Source: Jiella mangrovi (GTDB lineage Bacteria > Pseudomonadota > Alphaproteobacteria > Rhizobiales > Rhizobiaceae). From it: 64,000 nt of DNA. Made by a program: the position numbers and the translations under genes. The notes beneath the pieces are model-generated. The model saw nothing but the letters and a program-made list of their open reading frames with translations, had not been told where the DNA came from and ran no database searches. Positions 52,462 to 61,542 of this stretch are shown in pieces. The first letter of the stretch is position 1. Every line of letters starts with the position of its first letter. Where the stretch lies: the NCBI RefSeq assembly GCF_017815135.1, contig NZ_JAGJCF010000003.1:62001-126000 (forward strand). The letters run 5' to 3'.

Positions 52462-53247
52462 TCATACGATCGAGCGGCGGGACGCGATGCCACCGTCGAC
52501 CGTCATGATCGTGCCTGACGTGTAGCCGGAGCGGAATGAGGCGAGGAAGACGAAGAGATCGGTCACCTCATGGACATGAGCGGGGCGGCCGAGCGGATAG
52601 GTGCCCGCGAGTTCGCCGTAGCGCGACTCATCGCCGTAAAGGTCGACCGCGCGCTTCTTCAGCATGTTGTATATGCGGTCGGTATTGACCGGACCGGGGT
52701 TGACGCCGACGACGCGGATGTTGTCGTCGAGACTGGAGCCGCCGAGCGCGCGCGTGAAGGCCATGAGGCTGGCATTGCCGACCGCGCCGGCAATGTAGCG
52801 CGGGTCCGAGATCTCGCCGCCATTGCCGATATTGTTGAGAATGACGCCGCCGCCCGCCGCCTTCATGCGCGGATAGTAGAGGCGGCAGAGATTGATGTAG
52901 CCGTAGACTTTCAACTCCCAGCCGGCTCGCCATTTCGCCTCGTCCACGTCGAAAAGGGAGCCCGAGGGAATGACGCCGGCATTGTTGACGAGAATGTCGA
53001 CGTCGCCAGCCGCTTCGCAGAGCGCCTCGGCAGCGCCTTCTTCCGTCAGGTCGCAGGGGACGAGCCGGACTGTGGCCTCAGGATGCGCTCCCTCGATCTC
53101 GGCCTTGAGGGCTTCCAGCTTGTCGGTGCTCCGGGCTGTGAGAATGAGAGCGCAGCCCTCGTCCGCGAAGGCGCGCGCGAGACCGGCGCCGATGCCCTGC
53201 GAAGCGCCGGTAATGAGAACTGTCTTTCCGGTGAGGCGCAGATCCAT
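52462..53247 (-). CDS. Short-chain dehydrogenase/reductase with non-canonical active site
   Basis: A 261-residue SDR. The nucleotide-binding motif is VLITGASQGIGAGLARAFADEG and the structural NNAGVIPSG is present. The usual catalytic Ser and Tyr-x3-Lys are not both there: the Ser strand reads ILNNIGNGGE and the Tyr motif reads RYIAGAVGNASL, with Ala where Lys is expected. This Y-I-A-G-x-x-G-N-A pattern defines a known SDR subgroup of unclear chemistry. The C-terminus SGTIMTVDGG is normal. Start ATG 53247 with GGAGATAAC upstream. Confidence 0.85.
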   Translation of the reverse strand: MDLRLTGKTVLITGASQGIGAGLARAFADEGCALILTARSTDKLEALKAEIEGAHPEATVRLVPCDLTEEGAAEALCEAAGDVDILVNNAGVIPSGSLFDVDEAKWRAGWELKVYGYINLCRLYYPRMKAAGGGVILNNIGNGGEISDPRYIAGAVGNASLMAFTRALGGSSLDDNIRVVGVNPGPVNTDRIYNMLKKRAVDLYGDESRYGELAGTYPLGRPAHVHEVTDLFVFLASFRSGYTSGTIMTVDGGIASRRSIV

Positions 53248-53300
53248 GTTATCTCCTGTTGTCCTGTGCGCCCTCGATGGGCGGCTTTGAGTGTTTGAAG

Positions 53301-54638
53301 TCAGACGCGGCCGAGCCTTGCAGGCCATTCACCGCGGGCAGGCCTCTCCAGACCGAGATGGTCACGCAGGGTCTCGCCCTCGTAGGCCGTGCGGAACAGG
53401 CCGCGCTCCTGCAGGATCGGTACGACGCCATCGACGAAATCCGTGAAGCCTTCATGGAAGAAGGGCGGCATGACGTTGAACCCGTCGGCCGCGCCGGTCT
53501 CGAACCAGAGTTGCAGCGTGTCAGCGATCCGCTCGGCCGAGCCGCAGAGCACCCAGTGGCCACGCGCGGCCCCCATGAGGTTGTACACGTCGCGCAGGCT
53601 GAAACGGTCCCGCCGTGCTTTGGAGAGCATAACGCCGGCGAAGGAATGGTAGCTGTCGGGAAGCTCGAGATCGGGCACCGGACCGTCGAGATCATAAATG
53701 CTCATGTCGGTACCGAAGCGATCGGAGAGAAGCTGAATCGCGCTCTCGTCGGAGAGGAAACCCTGAAGCGCGCCAAGCCGGTCGAAGGCTTCGCGGTCGG
53801 TGCGCCCGACGACAGGCATGACGCCCGGCAGGAGAGCGACATGCTCTGCTTGCCGCCCGAAGGCGGAAAGCTGCGCCTTGAAGCCGGCATATTGCACGCG
53901 CGCCTCGGCGAGATCCTGAACGACGGAGAAGACGACATCGGCGGTGCGTGCGGCCAGCCGCTGACCCGGCGCGGACCCTCCCGCCTGGAATACGACCGGC
54001 TGTCCCTGCGGGCTGCGCGATATGTTGAGGGGCCCCTTCACCTGAAAGAACGGGCCTTCGTGGTCGAGGGCACGGACCTTCTTTGGATCGATGTAGAGTC
54101 CGCTCGCCCGGTTTTTGACCACTGCGTCGTCGTCCCAGCAATCCCAGAGACCGCGCACGACGGAAAGAAACTCTTCAGCGATCGCGTAGCGTTGTCCGTG
54201 ATCGGGATGATCCCGCCCGAAATTGGCGGCAGAGACGGCGTTTGCCGTCGTCACCGCGTTCCAGGCCGCTCTTCCCCCGCTGATATGATCGAGCGAGGCA
54301 AAGGCGCGCGCCACCGTGAAGGGATCACCGTAGGTCGTCGATGCGGTCGCGCCGAGGCCTATTCGGCTCGTCGAGGTCGCAAGCGCGGACAGCATGGTCA
54401 ACGGTTCGAGCCGCGACGTGTAGGACGGATGTGCGGCGGGGTCGGCATAGAGGTTGTCGCCCATGAAGATCAGGTCGAACAGCCCTCGTTCGGCGGTCGC
54501 AGCGATCTGCTGGACGGCGGAGAAGTCTTCGAAACTCGTCACCGCTGCCGGCTGGCGCCAGCCCGCTACGTGGCTGCCGGTTCCGAGGATGAAAAGCCCC
54601 AGATGCATCATGCGACGCGTCGCAGGAATTGCGCTCAT
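53301..54638 (-). CDS. LLM-class flavin-dependent monooxygenase (NtaA/SnaA/DszA family)
   Basis: Two-component monooxygenase using reduced flavin from a separate reductase. 445 residues of the bacterial-luciferase-like TIM barrel: N-terminal MMHLGLFILGTGSHVAGWRQP, then DLIFMGDNLYA, EPLTMLSALATSTSRIGLGATASTTYGDPFTVARAFASLDHISGGRAAWNAVTT, and the family motif GQPVVFQAGGSAPGQRLAARTADVVFS. Relatives act on nitrilotriacetate, dibenzothiophene sulfone or alkanesulfonates; the substrate here is not known. Its start overlaps the cupin gene stop by four bases. Expected partner: the flavin reductase at 51217. Confidence 0.92.
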   Translation of the reverse strand: MSAIPATRRMMHLGLFILGTGSHVAGWRQPAAVTSFEDFSAVQQIAATAERGLFDLIFMGDNLYADPAAHPSYTSRLEPLTMLSALATSTSRIGLGATASTTYGDPFTVARAFASLDHISGGRAAWNAVTTANAVSAANFGRDHPDHGQRYAIAEEFLSVVRGLWDCWDDDAVVKNRASGLYIDPKKVRALDHEGPFFQVKGPLNISRSPQGQPVVFQAGGSAPGQRLAARTADVVFSVVQDLAEARVQYAGFKAQLSAFGRQAEHVALLPGVMPVVGRTDREAFDRLGALQGFLSDESAIQLLSDRFGTDMSIYDLDGPVPDLELPDSYHSFAGVMLSKARRDRFSLRDVYNLMGAARGHWVLCGSAERIADTLQLWFETGAADGFNVMPPFFHEGFTDFVDGVVPILQERGLFRTAYEGETLRDHLGLERPARGEWPARLGRV

Positions 54639-55597
54639 GCCAAAGGCTCCATGAAGGCGAAGCCCATCGTGCGGGCGTGGTAATGAAGGCCTCCGTCCTG
54701 GACGATCAGAAAGGCCGCGCGGTCGGCGCCGTCATTGTGATGGGAGTGCGGATCTCCGGCGGGAGTGACGAGCGTCGCAAAAGGTGACCATTCGCAGCGC
54801 GCGTCCGCGACTTTGGAATAGGCTGCCTCTCCTTTCAGAATGAGCGTGACCGCCGCAGAATTGTGCCGATGGGCGCGCTGCTGTTCGCCAGCCGGCACCG
54901 TGTTCAGGGATAGAGTGAGAGACGGCAAAATGTTGCGCCGCGCTTCCTGCTCCTTGGTCGAGAAGATCAGGGCGATGCCCGATGTCGTGGCATTGGTCGA
55001 GGCTTCCACGACCCGCTCGAGCTGGCGCTCGATCTCGGCGGCGGGATAATGCACGGGAGGCGCCATCAAGGATGGGTCTGGACGGGCGCCCTCGAAAGCC
55101 AGCTGAGGCTCGTTGGTCACCACCCAGAGCACCGCGCCATGGCTGCCGGCTTCGAGGGAAACCTTGCCGCCACCGGGCGTCAGGACCACGTCACCAGCGG
55201 CGATCGAAAGTTTTTCGCCGGCCGTCGAAGCCGTCGCCGCGCCTGCCATGACGTACCAGATCGCGCCCGTCGCATTGAAATCGGCGTCGAGCCGCTCGTC
55301 CGGCCGGATGGCCGCGTAGCGAGCCAGCATGAGCGGTGTCGTCGCGGGAAACGGGGAGCCGATGACCGCGGATTGGTCGCAAAGCGTGAATCCGGTCGCT
55401 TCGAGTGCAAGGGCTGCCGTTGCCTCCTCCCGGAAAGCGGCAGCCGGCACGGCCGCGAGCTTCAGGTTGAACGCGTTGCCGGAATTGAAAAAGCGCGCTC
55501 GTCCTTGCGCAGCCGAACCGGGATCGCAGGGAAGCTGGACCGGCATGTCGGCCATGTCGATGGTGATCTTTGAGGCATTCGCTGTTTCGCTCGTCAT
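54635..55597 (-). CDS. Bicupin protein, gentisate-dioxygenase-like
   Basis: A 320-residue protein with two cupin domains. The C-terminal cupin carries histidines that could bind Fe(II): RAHRHNSAAVTLILKGEAAYS and later GDPHSHHNDGADRAAFLIVQDGG. The N-terminal cupin (DADFNATGAIWYVMAGAATAS to GDVVLTPGG) has lost such histidines, as in gentisate/1-hydroxy-2-naphthoate dioxygenase-like proteins, which use one metal site. A ring-cleaving oxygenase is the family expectation. Start ATG 55597 (GAGG about ten bases upstream); ATG 55609 and TTG 55648 are alternatives. Coupled to the monooxygenase gene. Confidence 0.8.
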   Translation of the reverse strand: MTSETANASKITIDMADMPVQLPCDPGSAAQGRARFFNSGNAFNLKLAAVPAAAFREEATAALALEATGFTLCDQSAVIGSPFPATTPLMLARYAAIRPDERLDADFNATGAIWYVMAGAATASTAGEKLSIAAGDVVLTPGGGKVSLEAGSHGAVLWVVTNEPQLAFEGARPDPSLMAPPVHYPAAEIERQLERVVEASTNATTSGIALIFSTKEQEARRNILPSLTLSLNTVPAGEQQRAHRHNSAAVTLILKGEAAYSKVADARCEWSPFATLVTPAGDPHSHHNDGADRAAFLIVQDGGLHYHARTMGFAFMEPLA

Positions 55598-55674
55598 AGA
55601 ATCCGGCATCCTCGCGTCATTGGATGAGGCTTGAAAAGTTTCGGTCAATCAATTCGATAGCGCCGTTTTTTCGA

Positions 55675-57075
55675 TCAAAGTTTCGGCCGCCTTTCATGCC
55701 AGTCTGTCGCGCGCTGAAAGGCGGCGCCGGCCCGGCAGAGACGATCCTCGGCAAAAGGGCGCGCGACGAGCTGGCAGCCGATCGGAATGCCTTGGCGGCT
55801 CATCCCGCATGGAAGCGAAATCGCTGGATAGCCGCAGACGTCGAACGGTGCGGTGAAGGGGCCGATGGCGAGGATGCCTGCGGGGTCCTCGCCAAGCGAG
55901 GCCATGTAATCGAGGGACGGGCCAGCAACCGGCAGCCCCGGCATCAGGAGAAGATCAATGCCGTCGAAGAGAGTCGCCATCCGGCCGTTGAAGGCTCTGC
56001 GGTCCTGATAGGCGATGGCGAGGTCGGCCGCCGAATGGCCGGCGCCCCGGTCGAGCAGGCCCGCCATGCGCGGCCCGTATTCATCCCGGCGGGCCGGAAA
56101 AGTCGCGCGATGCGCCAAAGCCGCCTCGACCGCGCATTGCACCGCCCATCCTTCGAGAACCGCATCCGGATCGGGGAAGCTGACCTCGACGATCCTGGCT
56201 TCGAGCCTCGCGAGAACCTCGACCACTTCCGCGATCGAGGCGAGCACGGTGTCGTCGGCGCGCGAGCGCAGGAACCCCCAGTCGATTCCGACGACCAGAC
56301 CCTCGACGCTGCCCTCAGCTGCGGCCTCCACATAGTCCGGGACAGGAACAGGTGAGGCCGTCGGGTCTGCGGGATCGGGGCCGGCGATGGCGGCGAGCAT
56401 CGCGGCGGCATCGGCAACGCTGCGGGTCATCGGGCCGACGTGATCAAGCGATCCTGCCAACTCGAAGACGCCGTGACGGCTGACCCGCCCCCAGGTCGGC
56501 TTGATTCCAACGATACCGCAGCAGGCGGAAGGGAGCCGGATCGAACCGCCGGTATCGGTGCCGAGAGCTCCGTATGCCAGTCCGGCCGTGACGGCGACAC
56601 CGGAGCCGCTCGACGAGGTGCCAGTCCAATGCGCCGCACCGAACGGATTGACCGGCGGCACGGTGCTTGGGTGATGGTCGGCATAGACACCCTCGGTCAG
56701 GGTGAGCTTGCCGAGAAGGATCGCGCCCGCGGCTCGCAGCCGTGCCGTCGCGGTGGACTCAAATTGCACATCGAACCCGTCATGGACGGGGCTGCCGAAG
56801 CGGGTCGGCATATCGGTGGTGTAGAAAACGTCCTTGACCGCGATCGGTATGCCATGAAGCGGCCCCAGCCGGCGGCCCTGCGCAATCTCGGTCTCGGCCC
56901 GCCTGGCCTCGGCGCGCGCAATCTCGCCAGCGACATGTGCATAGGAGTTTAGCCGGCTGTCGTGCACATCAATGCGTGAGAGCATGTCCTCCACAAGGTC
57001 GACCGGCGAGACGGCGCGGACGCGGAGTTCTGCTGAAAGCGACGTGAACGAAGCGGTTGCTCGAGATGCTGACAC
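55675..57075 (-). CDS. Amidase of the amidase-signature family
   Basis: Hydrolyses a C-N amide bond. 466 residues. The Ser-cisSer-Lys triad is visible: Lys81 in GIPIAVKDVF, the cis-Ser in WTGTSSSGSGVAV (around 154-156) and the nucleophile Ser178 in GTDTGGSIRLPSACCGIVG. The substrate is unknown. First gene of the minus-strand catabolic operon, divergent from the NMT1-type ABC importer; a 77-base gap separates it from the cupin gene. Confidence 0.9.
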   Translation of the reverse strand: MSASRATASFTSLSAELRVRAVSPVDLVEDMLSRIDVHDSRLNSYAHVAGEIARAEARRAETEIAQGRRLGPLHGIPIAVKDVFYTTDMPTRFGSPVHDGFDVQFESTATARLRAAGAILLGKLTLTEGVYADHHPSTVPPVNPFGAAHWTGTSSSGSGVAVTAGLAYGALGTDTGGSIRLPSACCGIVGIKPTWGRVSRHGVFELAGSLDHVGPMTRSVADAAAMLAAIAGPDPADPTASPVPVPDYVEAAAEGSVEGLVVGIDWGFLRSRADDTVLASIAEVVEVLARLEARIVEVSFPDPDAVLEGWAVQCAVEAALAHRATFPARRDEYGPRMAGLLDRGAGHSAADLAIAYQDRRAFNGRMATLFDGIDLLLMPGLPVAGPSLDYMASLGEDPAGILAIGPFTAPFDVCGYPAISLPCGMSRQGIPIGCQLVARPFAEDRLCRAGAAFQRATDWHERRPKL

Positions 57076-57319
57076 TGCTCGGCCTCATGAACCAATGACA
57101 GAAATATACATGACACACTTTTTTGCATACGCAATGCCTTAATTTTATGCGTGCCTGCCTTTTACGCACGCAATCTACTGGCCCCTTTAACGCCGTTAAA
57201 TAGCGAATTTTGGCCTAGTTCGCTTCAAAACTGTGCCGCATCGCTGCGAATTGGCGGCTGACACGGGTTGGCACGTATATTGCTTTTACATTTTCGCATA
57301 CATAACGATGGGGTTTGTC
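57076..57319. promoter_or_regulatory. Divergent control region of the catabolic cluster with candidate GntR operators
   Basis: An AT-rich 244-base region. Candidate sites: TTGCATACGCAA (about 57123-57134, near-palindrome), an inverted pair TGCGTGC and GCACGCA (about 57150-57174, 11-base spacer), and TCGCATACATAA (about 57294-57305) repeating the GCATAC core. The FCD-GntR regulator encoded at 61543 is the natural candidate to bind these. No riboswitch fold was seen. Confidence 0.5.
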
Positions 57320-58333
57320 ATGATGATGAAGCATGTGATGAGTGGGCTCGCCGCGGGTTTGATGATGGCCTCCGCCATGATCGGTGCCACCGGATCGGCC
57401 GCAGCCGCTGAAAAAGTGTCGGTCCGACTGAAGTGGGTTGCGCAGGCCCAGTTCGCCGGCATCTACGTGGCCAAGGCAAAGGGCTTCTACGAGGCGGCCG
57501 GGCTCGACGTCACGGTCAACCCCGGAGGTCCGAACATCAATGCGGCCACGCTGGTCGCCTCCGGCAGCGACACATTCGGCGTCGTCAGCGGCACGGAAGG
57601 CATGCTGAACGCGCGGGCGAGCGACCTGCCTCTGGTGTGCATCGCCATGTCTCAACAGAAGACGCCCTATGCCTACGTGACCTACGACGATAGCGGCATC
57701 AACTCGGTCAAGGACTTCAAGGGCAAATCGGTCGCAACCTGGTTCACCGGCACGCAGTACACGCTCTTCTCGGTGCTCGCGCATGAGGGCATCCCGCAGT
57801 CGGACGTACAGATCGTCTCGCAGCCCTTCTCCATGCAGCCTTTCATTGACAGGCAATATCAGGTCGCAACCGTCACGCTGTACAATGAGCTGAACACGCT
57901 GCGGGAGCAGGGCATCAACAACATCAAGCTGTTCCGGCCCGACGATTCCGGTGTCACGACACAACAGGATGCGATCGTTACCTCCGAAAGGATGATCAAG
58001 GAGAAGCCTGAAATCGTCCAGAGCTTTCTGAACGCAACTCTGAAGGGCTGGAAATATGCCTTCCAGCACAAGGCCGAAGCGGTGGATATTGTCTTGGCCG
58101 CGGGCTCAGGGCTTGAGCGGAAGCATCAAGAGCTGATGCTCGACGAGATCGAGAACCTGATGACGGCGGGCGTCGCCAAAACGGAAGGGCTCGGAGCCAT
58201 CGACATGGCGTCGATCGAGAAAGTGCAGGCGAGCCTCATCAAGTTCGGAGGGCTCAAGGGCCCCGTCGATCTGAAGGCCACATTCGATCAGAGCTTTTGG
58301 AACAAGGTTCCGGCAGACGACAAGAAGCTCTGA
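57320..58333 (+). CDS. NMT1/THI5-like ABC transporter substrate-binding protein
   Basis: Periplasmic binding protein of 337 residues for a taurine/pyrimidine-type importer. Signal peptide: MMMKHVM, hydrophobic GLAAGLMMASAMIGATG, cleavage near SAAAAEK. Domain opening VSVRLKWVAQAQFAGIYVAKAKGFYEAAGLDVTVNPGG is the NMT1-like hallmark; relatives bind pyrimidine precursors, riboflavin or N-heterocycles. ATG 57320 is preferred because GGGG precedes it; ATG 57308 is four codons upstream. It starts the plus-strand unit and shares its promoter region with the amidase operon, so it likely imports the pathway substrate. Confidence 0.9.
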   Translation: MMMKHVMSGLAAGLMMASAMIGATGSAAAAEKVSVRLKWVAQAQFAGIYVAKAKGFYEAAGLDVTVNPGGPNINAATLVASGSDTFGVVSGTEGMLNARASDLPLVCIAMSQQKTPYAYVTYDDSGINSVKDFKGKSVATWFTGTQYTLFSVLAHEGIPQSDVQIVSQPFSMQPFIDRQYQVATVTLYNELNTLREQGINNIKLFRPDDSGVTTQQDAIVTSERMIKEKPEIVQSFLNATLKGWKYAFQHKAEAVDIVLAAGSGLERKHQELMLDEIENLMTAGVAKTEGLGAIDMASIEKVQASLIKFGGLKGPVDLKATFDQSFWNKVPADDKKL

Positions 58334-58341
58334 GGTCGGCG

Positions 58342-59220
58342 ATGAGTTCCGAAGGCATCCAAAACGGGGGAATGGCTGCGCGGTCAAAAGCCTCCGTCAT
58401 TCCTCCGCATCTCCAGCTGGTCAATGTCTGGAAGCGGTTCGGATCAGAGCCCAATCGCACCGTGGCCGTATCGAATGTCGACCTGTCGATCGCACCCGGC
58501 GAGTTCGTCACGCTCATCGGCCCATCCGGATGCGGAAAATCGACGCTCTTCAACATGATCGCGGGGCTTTTGCCCCCCGATTCCGATGGTTCGATACTTC
58601 TGTCAGGCCAGCCCCAGCCCGATGGCGCGCTTCTGGGCAAGATCGCCTTCATGCCGCAGAAGGACCTGCTCTTTCCCTGGCGCACGGTACTCGATAACGC
58701 CACGCTCGCCCTCGAGGTGGAGGGAATGTCACGGCGCAAGGCACGCGCCAAAGCGGAAAGTCTCTTTCCCGAATTCGGCCTCATGGGTTTCGAGCGCCAT
58801 TATCCGCACGAGTTATCCGGCGGGATGCGGCAGCGCGTGGCGCTGATGCGCACCTTCCTTTTCGAACGTGACCTCATCCTGCTCGACGAACCCTTCGGCG
58901 CACTCGACGCCCTCACGCGTGCCATGATGCAGCGCTGGCTGCTCGATATCTGGGAACGTCACAAGCGGACCGTGCTCTTCATCACCCACGACATCGACGA
59001 GGCAATCTTCCTCGGTGACAAGGTGATGGTCATGACGGCGCGTCCGGGCACGATCAAGCAGACCGAGACGATCGCGCTGCCGCGCCCGCGCGATGCTTCC
59101 GTGATCACGAGCCCGGACTTCATGGAGATCAAGCGCCGCCTCCTCGCGAGCGTCGAGGAGGAAAGCATGAAGACGTTCGCGCTTTCCCGCGATGCGGCCG
59201 ACAGAAAGACGATGTCATGA
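58342..59220 (+). CDS. NMT1-associated ABC transporter ATPase
   Basis: ATPase of the nitrate/sulfonate/taurine class, 292 residues from ATG 58342 (GAGG upstream). Walker A GPSGCGKSTLFNMIAG, Q-loop FMPQKDLLFPWRTVLDNATLALEVEG (typical of SsuB/TauB/ThiZ), signature LSGGMRQRVALMRT, Walker B LILLDEPFGALDALTR and H-loop ITHDIDEAI are all intact. Nine bases after the binding-protein gene; stop overlaps the first permease by four. Confidence 0.93.
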   Translation: MSSEGIQNGGMAARSKASVIPPHLQLVNVWKRFGSEPNRTVAVSNVDLSIAPGEFVTLIGPSGCGKSTLFNMIAGLLPPDSDGSILLSGQPQPDGALLGKIAFMPQKDLLFPWRTVLDNATLALEVEGMSRRKARAKAESLFPEFGLMGFERHYPHELSGGMRQRVALMRTFLFERDLILLDEPFGALDALTRAMMQRWLLDIWERHKRTVLFITHDIDEAIFLGDKVMVMTARPGTIKQTETIALPRPRDASVITSPDFMEIKRRLLASVEEESMKTFALSRDAADRKTMS

Positions 59221-59969
59221 CGATGCGCGGCCGGATATTGACCTCGCCGCCTGTCACGGTTCTGCTCGTCGCTCTCGCATGGCTCGCGGTTGTTCCGCTC
59301 TTCAACATCGAGCCTCGCTACCTGCCGCCGCTCGGCGACGTCTATGCAGAGGCCGTGAAGCTCTGGCCTGATCTCCTGGCCGGCTTCTGGCGCACCTTCC
59401 TGGAAACTTTCATCGGCTTCATCGCGGGCGCGTTGATCGGTATCGGCTTCGGAACCGCCTTTGCCTATGTTCGTCTCCTCGAACGGGCATTCTTTCCGAT
59501 CTTCGTCGCCCTCCAATCCGTGCCGGTCATCGCCTTCGGCGCCATTGTCGTCATCTGGTTCGGGAACACCATCCTCGCCAAGGTGGTGATTGCTCTCTAC
59601 CTCGCCTTCTTCCCGGTGGCGGTAAACACGCTGCGCGGCCTGTCCGGAGTCAATCCTGGGCGCGCGGCGCTTCTCTCATCCTTCGGCGCCTCGAACTGGC
59701 AAAGCTTTCTCATGCTCGCGCTTCCGAGCGCGGCGCCGGTGATCATGACGGGCTTGAAGCTCGGCATTTCGCTGAGCCTGGCCGGCGCGATAGTCGGCGA
59801 ATGGTTCGGAGATACGGTCGGGCTCGGCGTGCTCCTGCTGCAGGCGCTTTATTTCGAACAGGTCACGCGGGTCTGGGTGCTGATCATCGCTTGCGGCCTC
59901 CTTGGCGCGCTGCTGTACGGCGCCTTGTCGCTTATCGAACGGAGGTATGTCTGGTGGCAATTCGATTGA
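59217..59969 (+). CDS. NMT1-associated ABC transporter permease 1
   Basis: Inner-membrane permease, 250 residues, six or so helices, with the BPD-transporter EAA-like loop SSFGASNWQSFLMLALPSAAPVIMTGLKLGISLSLAGAIVGEWFG. The N-terminus MRGRILTSPPVTVLLVALAWLAVVPLFNI is a standard first helix. Overlaps the ATPase gene, and its end overlaps the second permease by 16 bases. Confidence 0.92.
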   Translation: MTMRGRILTSPPVTVLLVALAWLAVVPLFNIEPRYLPPLGDVYAEAVKLWPDLLAGFWRTFLETFIGFIAGALIGIGFGTAFAYVRLLERAFFPIFVALQSVPVIAFGAIVVIWFGNTILAKVVIALYLAFFPVAVNTLRGLSGVNPGRAALLSSFGASNWQSFLMLALPSAAPVIMTGLKLGISLSLAGAIVGEWFGDTVGLGVLLLQALYFEQVTRVWVLIIACGLLGALLYGALSLIERRYVWWQFD

Positions 59970-60709
59970 ACGGTTTGCGGACCGCACTTCCCGTGGGGCT
60001 GGCGCTCGCCGGACTGCTCCTGGCCTGGGAAGCCGCGGTGCGACTGTTCGGCGTTCCCGCCTTCGTGCTGCCGGGTCCGAGCGGCATTCTTGTGACCATC
60101 GCGGAAAAGTCGAACATCCTCTCTGCGGGCCTCCTCGTGACACTCACGGAAGTTGCGGGGGGCTTCGCCATCGGCACGTTCATCGGGGTGGCGCTCGCGA
60201 TCGTCCTCGTCCTTGTGCCGCCTCTCGAACTCATGGCAATTCCCCTGGTGATCGCCATCAACTCGGTGCCCTCGGTCGCCTTCGTGCCGCTTGTCCTTCT
60301 CTGGTTCGGGCTGGGCATGGCTTCGAAGATCGCGCTTGCCGCCTTCGCCGTCGCCATCGTCGTTCTTCTCAATACGCTGCAAGGACTGAAGCGGCCGGAA
60401 TCCGAGGCGATCAACCTTCTGCGTTCGTTCGGCGCTTCGCGCTTCGGCATCCTTTTCCGTCTCCGGTTGCCGGCCGCGATGCCGTTTCTCGTAACAGGCC
60501 TTCGCGTCGGGCTCGCCCGCTCCACGATCGTCGTGATCGTGGCGGAGATGATGGGCGGATATGGCGGGCTTGGCCAGGTCATATACCAAGCGACGGCGAT
60601 GATGGATTCCCTCACGGTCTGGGCGGGCGTCGTGGTCGCCTCTATGGCGAGTCTCGGTCTTTACGGACTTCTCGTCGCCCTCGACCGCAAACTGGTCTGG
60701 TGGAGATAA
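59954..60709 (+). CDS. NMT1-associated ABC transporter permease 2
   Basis: Second inner-membrane permease, 251 residues. Start GTG 59954 lies behind GGAGG and within the end of permease 1. EAA loop: LLRSFGASRFGILFRLRLPAAMPFLVTGLRVGLARSTIVVIVAEMMGG. Two distinct permeases suggest a heterodimeric channel. A class II aldolase gene starts four bases after its stop, inside the same unit. Confidence 0.92.
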   Translation: MAIRLNGLRTALPVGLALAGLLLAWEAAVRLFGVPAFVLPGPSGILVTIAEKSNILSAGLLVTLTEVAGGFAIGTFIGVALAIVLVLVPPLELMAIPLVIAINSVPSVAFVPLVLLWFGLGMASKIALAAFAVAIVVLLNTLQGLKRPESEAINLLRSFGASRFGILFRLRLPAAMPFLVTGLRVGLARSTIVVIVAEMMGGYGGLGQVIYQATAMMDSLTVWAGVVVASMASLGLYGLLVALDRKLVWWR

Positions 60710-60713
60710 AGTG

Positions 60714-61481
60714 ATGACAAATGATCCTGCGCTCGCTGTCGGCACACAGGACGAGGGCGCTCTTCGGCTGCAATTGGCCGCGTGCTACCGGCTCGTCGCC
60801 CATTATGGGCTGGACGACCTGATCTACAACCACATATCCGTCCGCCTTCCGGGGCCCGACCACCACTTCCTGATCAATCCGTACGGGCTTCTCTTTTCCG
60901 AGATTTCCGCGTCGAGCTTTGTGAAGATCGACCTTGAAGGAAATCTCGTGGAACCGTCCTCCCACCCGGTGAACCGGGCGGGTTTCGTCATCCACAGCGC
61001 CATCCATGCGGGCCGCGAGGACGCGCTCTGCGTGCTGCACACGCATTCAGAGGCGGCCACCGCCATCTCGGCCCTGAAGGAGGGGCTTCTGCCGCTGAGC
61101 CAGTTTGCCATGCGCTATCAGGGCTATACGGGCTTCCACGATTACGAGGGCGTCGCGATGGACATGGGCGAGCGCGAACGGCTCATCGCAGATATAGGCC
61201 CGCACAACACGCTCGTCTTGCGTCATCACGGCGTGCTAACTGTAGGTCGCACCATCCAGGAAGCCTTCATTCTGATGTACTATTTCGAAAAAGCAGCGCG
61301 AGTTCAATTGCTTGCGCAAGCCGCGGGCACGGCTCTGCTGTCGCTTCCAGCACCGGAGGTGACAAATCTAGCCGCCCGGCAGTTCAACGAGTACCACGGA
61401 GACATAAAAGCACCTGGGTCGCGCGAGTGGCCTGGTTTCATCCGTCTGCTCGACCGTATCGATCCGTCGTGGCGCAATTGA
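60714..61481 (+). CDS. Class II aldolase/adducin family protein
   Basis: Zinc-dependent aldolase-fold protein, 255 residues. Zinc-site histidines are visible in CVLHTHSEAATAIS (HxH) and LRHHGVLTVG, with the substrate glutamate in the usual N-terminal region. Relatives split or epimerise sugar phosphates, but others decarboxylate or cleave hydroxy-acids in aromatic-type pathways. Start ATG 60714 with GGAG eight bases upstream; GTG 60711 adds one codon. In the ABC importer unit, so it probably handles a downstream product of the imported compound. Confidence 0.88.
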   Translation: MTNDPALAVGTQDEGALRLQLAACYRLVAHYGLDDLIYNHISVRLPGPDHHFLINPYGLLFSEISASSFVKIDLEGNLVEPSSHPVNRAGFVIHSAIHAGREDALCVLHTHSEAATAISALKEGLLPLSQFAMRYQGYTGFHDYEGVAMDMGERERLIADIGPHNTLVLRHHGVLTVGRTIQEAFILMYYFEKAARVQLLAQAAGTALLSLPAPEVTNLAARQFNEYHGDIKAPGSREWPGFIRLLDRIDPSWRN

Positions 61482-61542
61482 AACGGGCTCTCCACGTTCC
61501 CGAGCGTTCGGGAAAAGACCTGGGGGAAAAGCGGATGACGAC

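Noticed and set aside
57076-57319. Thiamine (TPP) riboswitch upstream of the NMT1/THI5-like gene
   Set aside because: NMT1-like importers sometimes carry one, but the conserved CUGAGA-type thi-box elements are not present; the region has GntR-like repeats instead.
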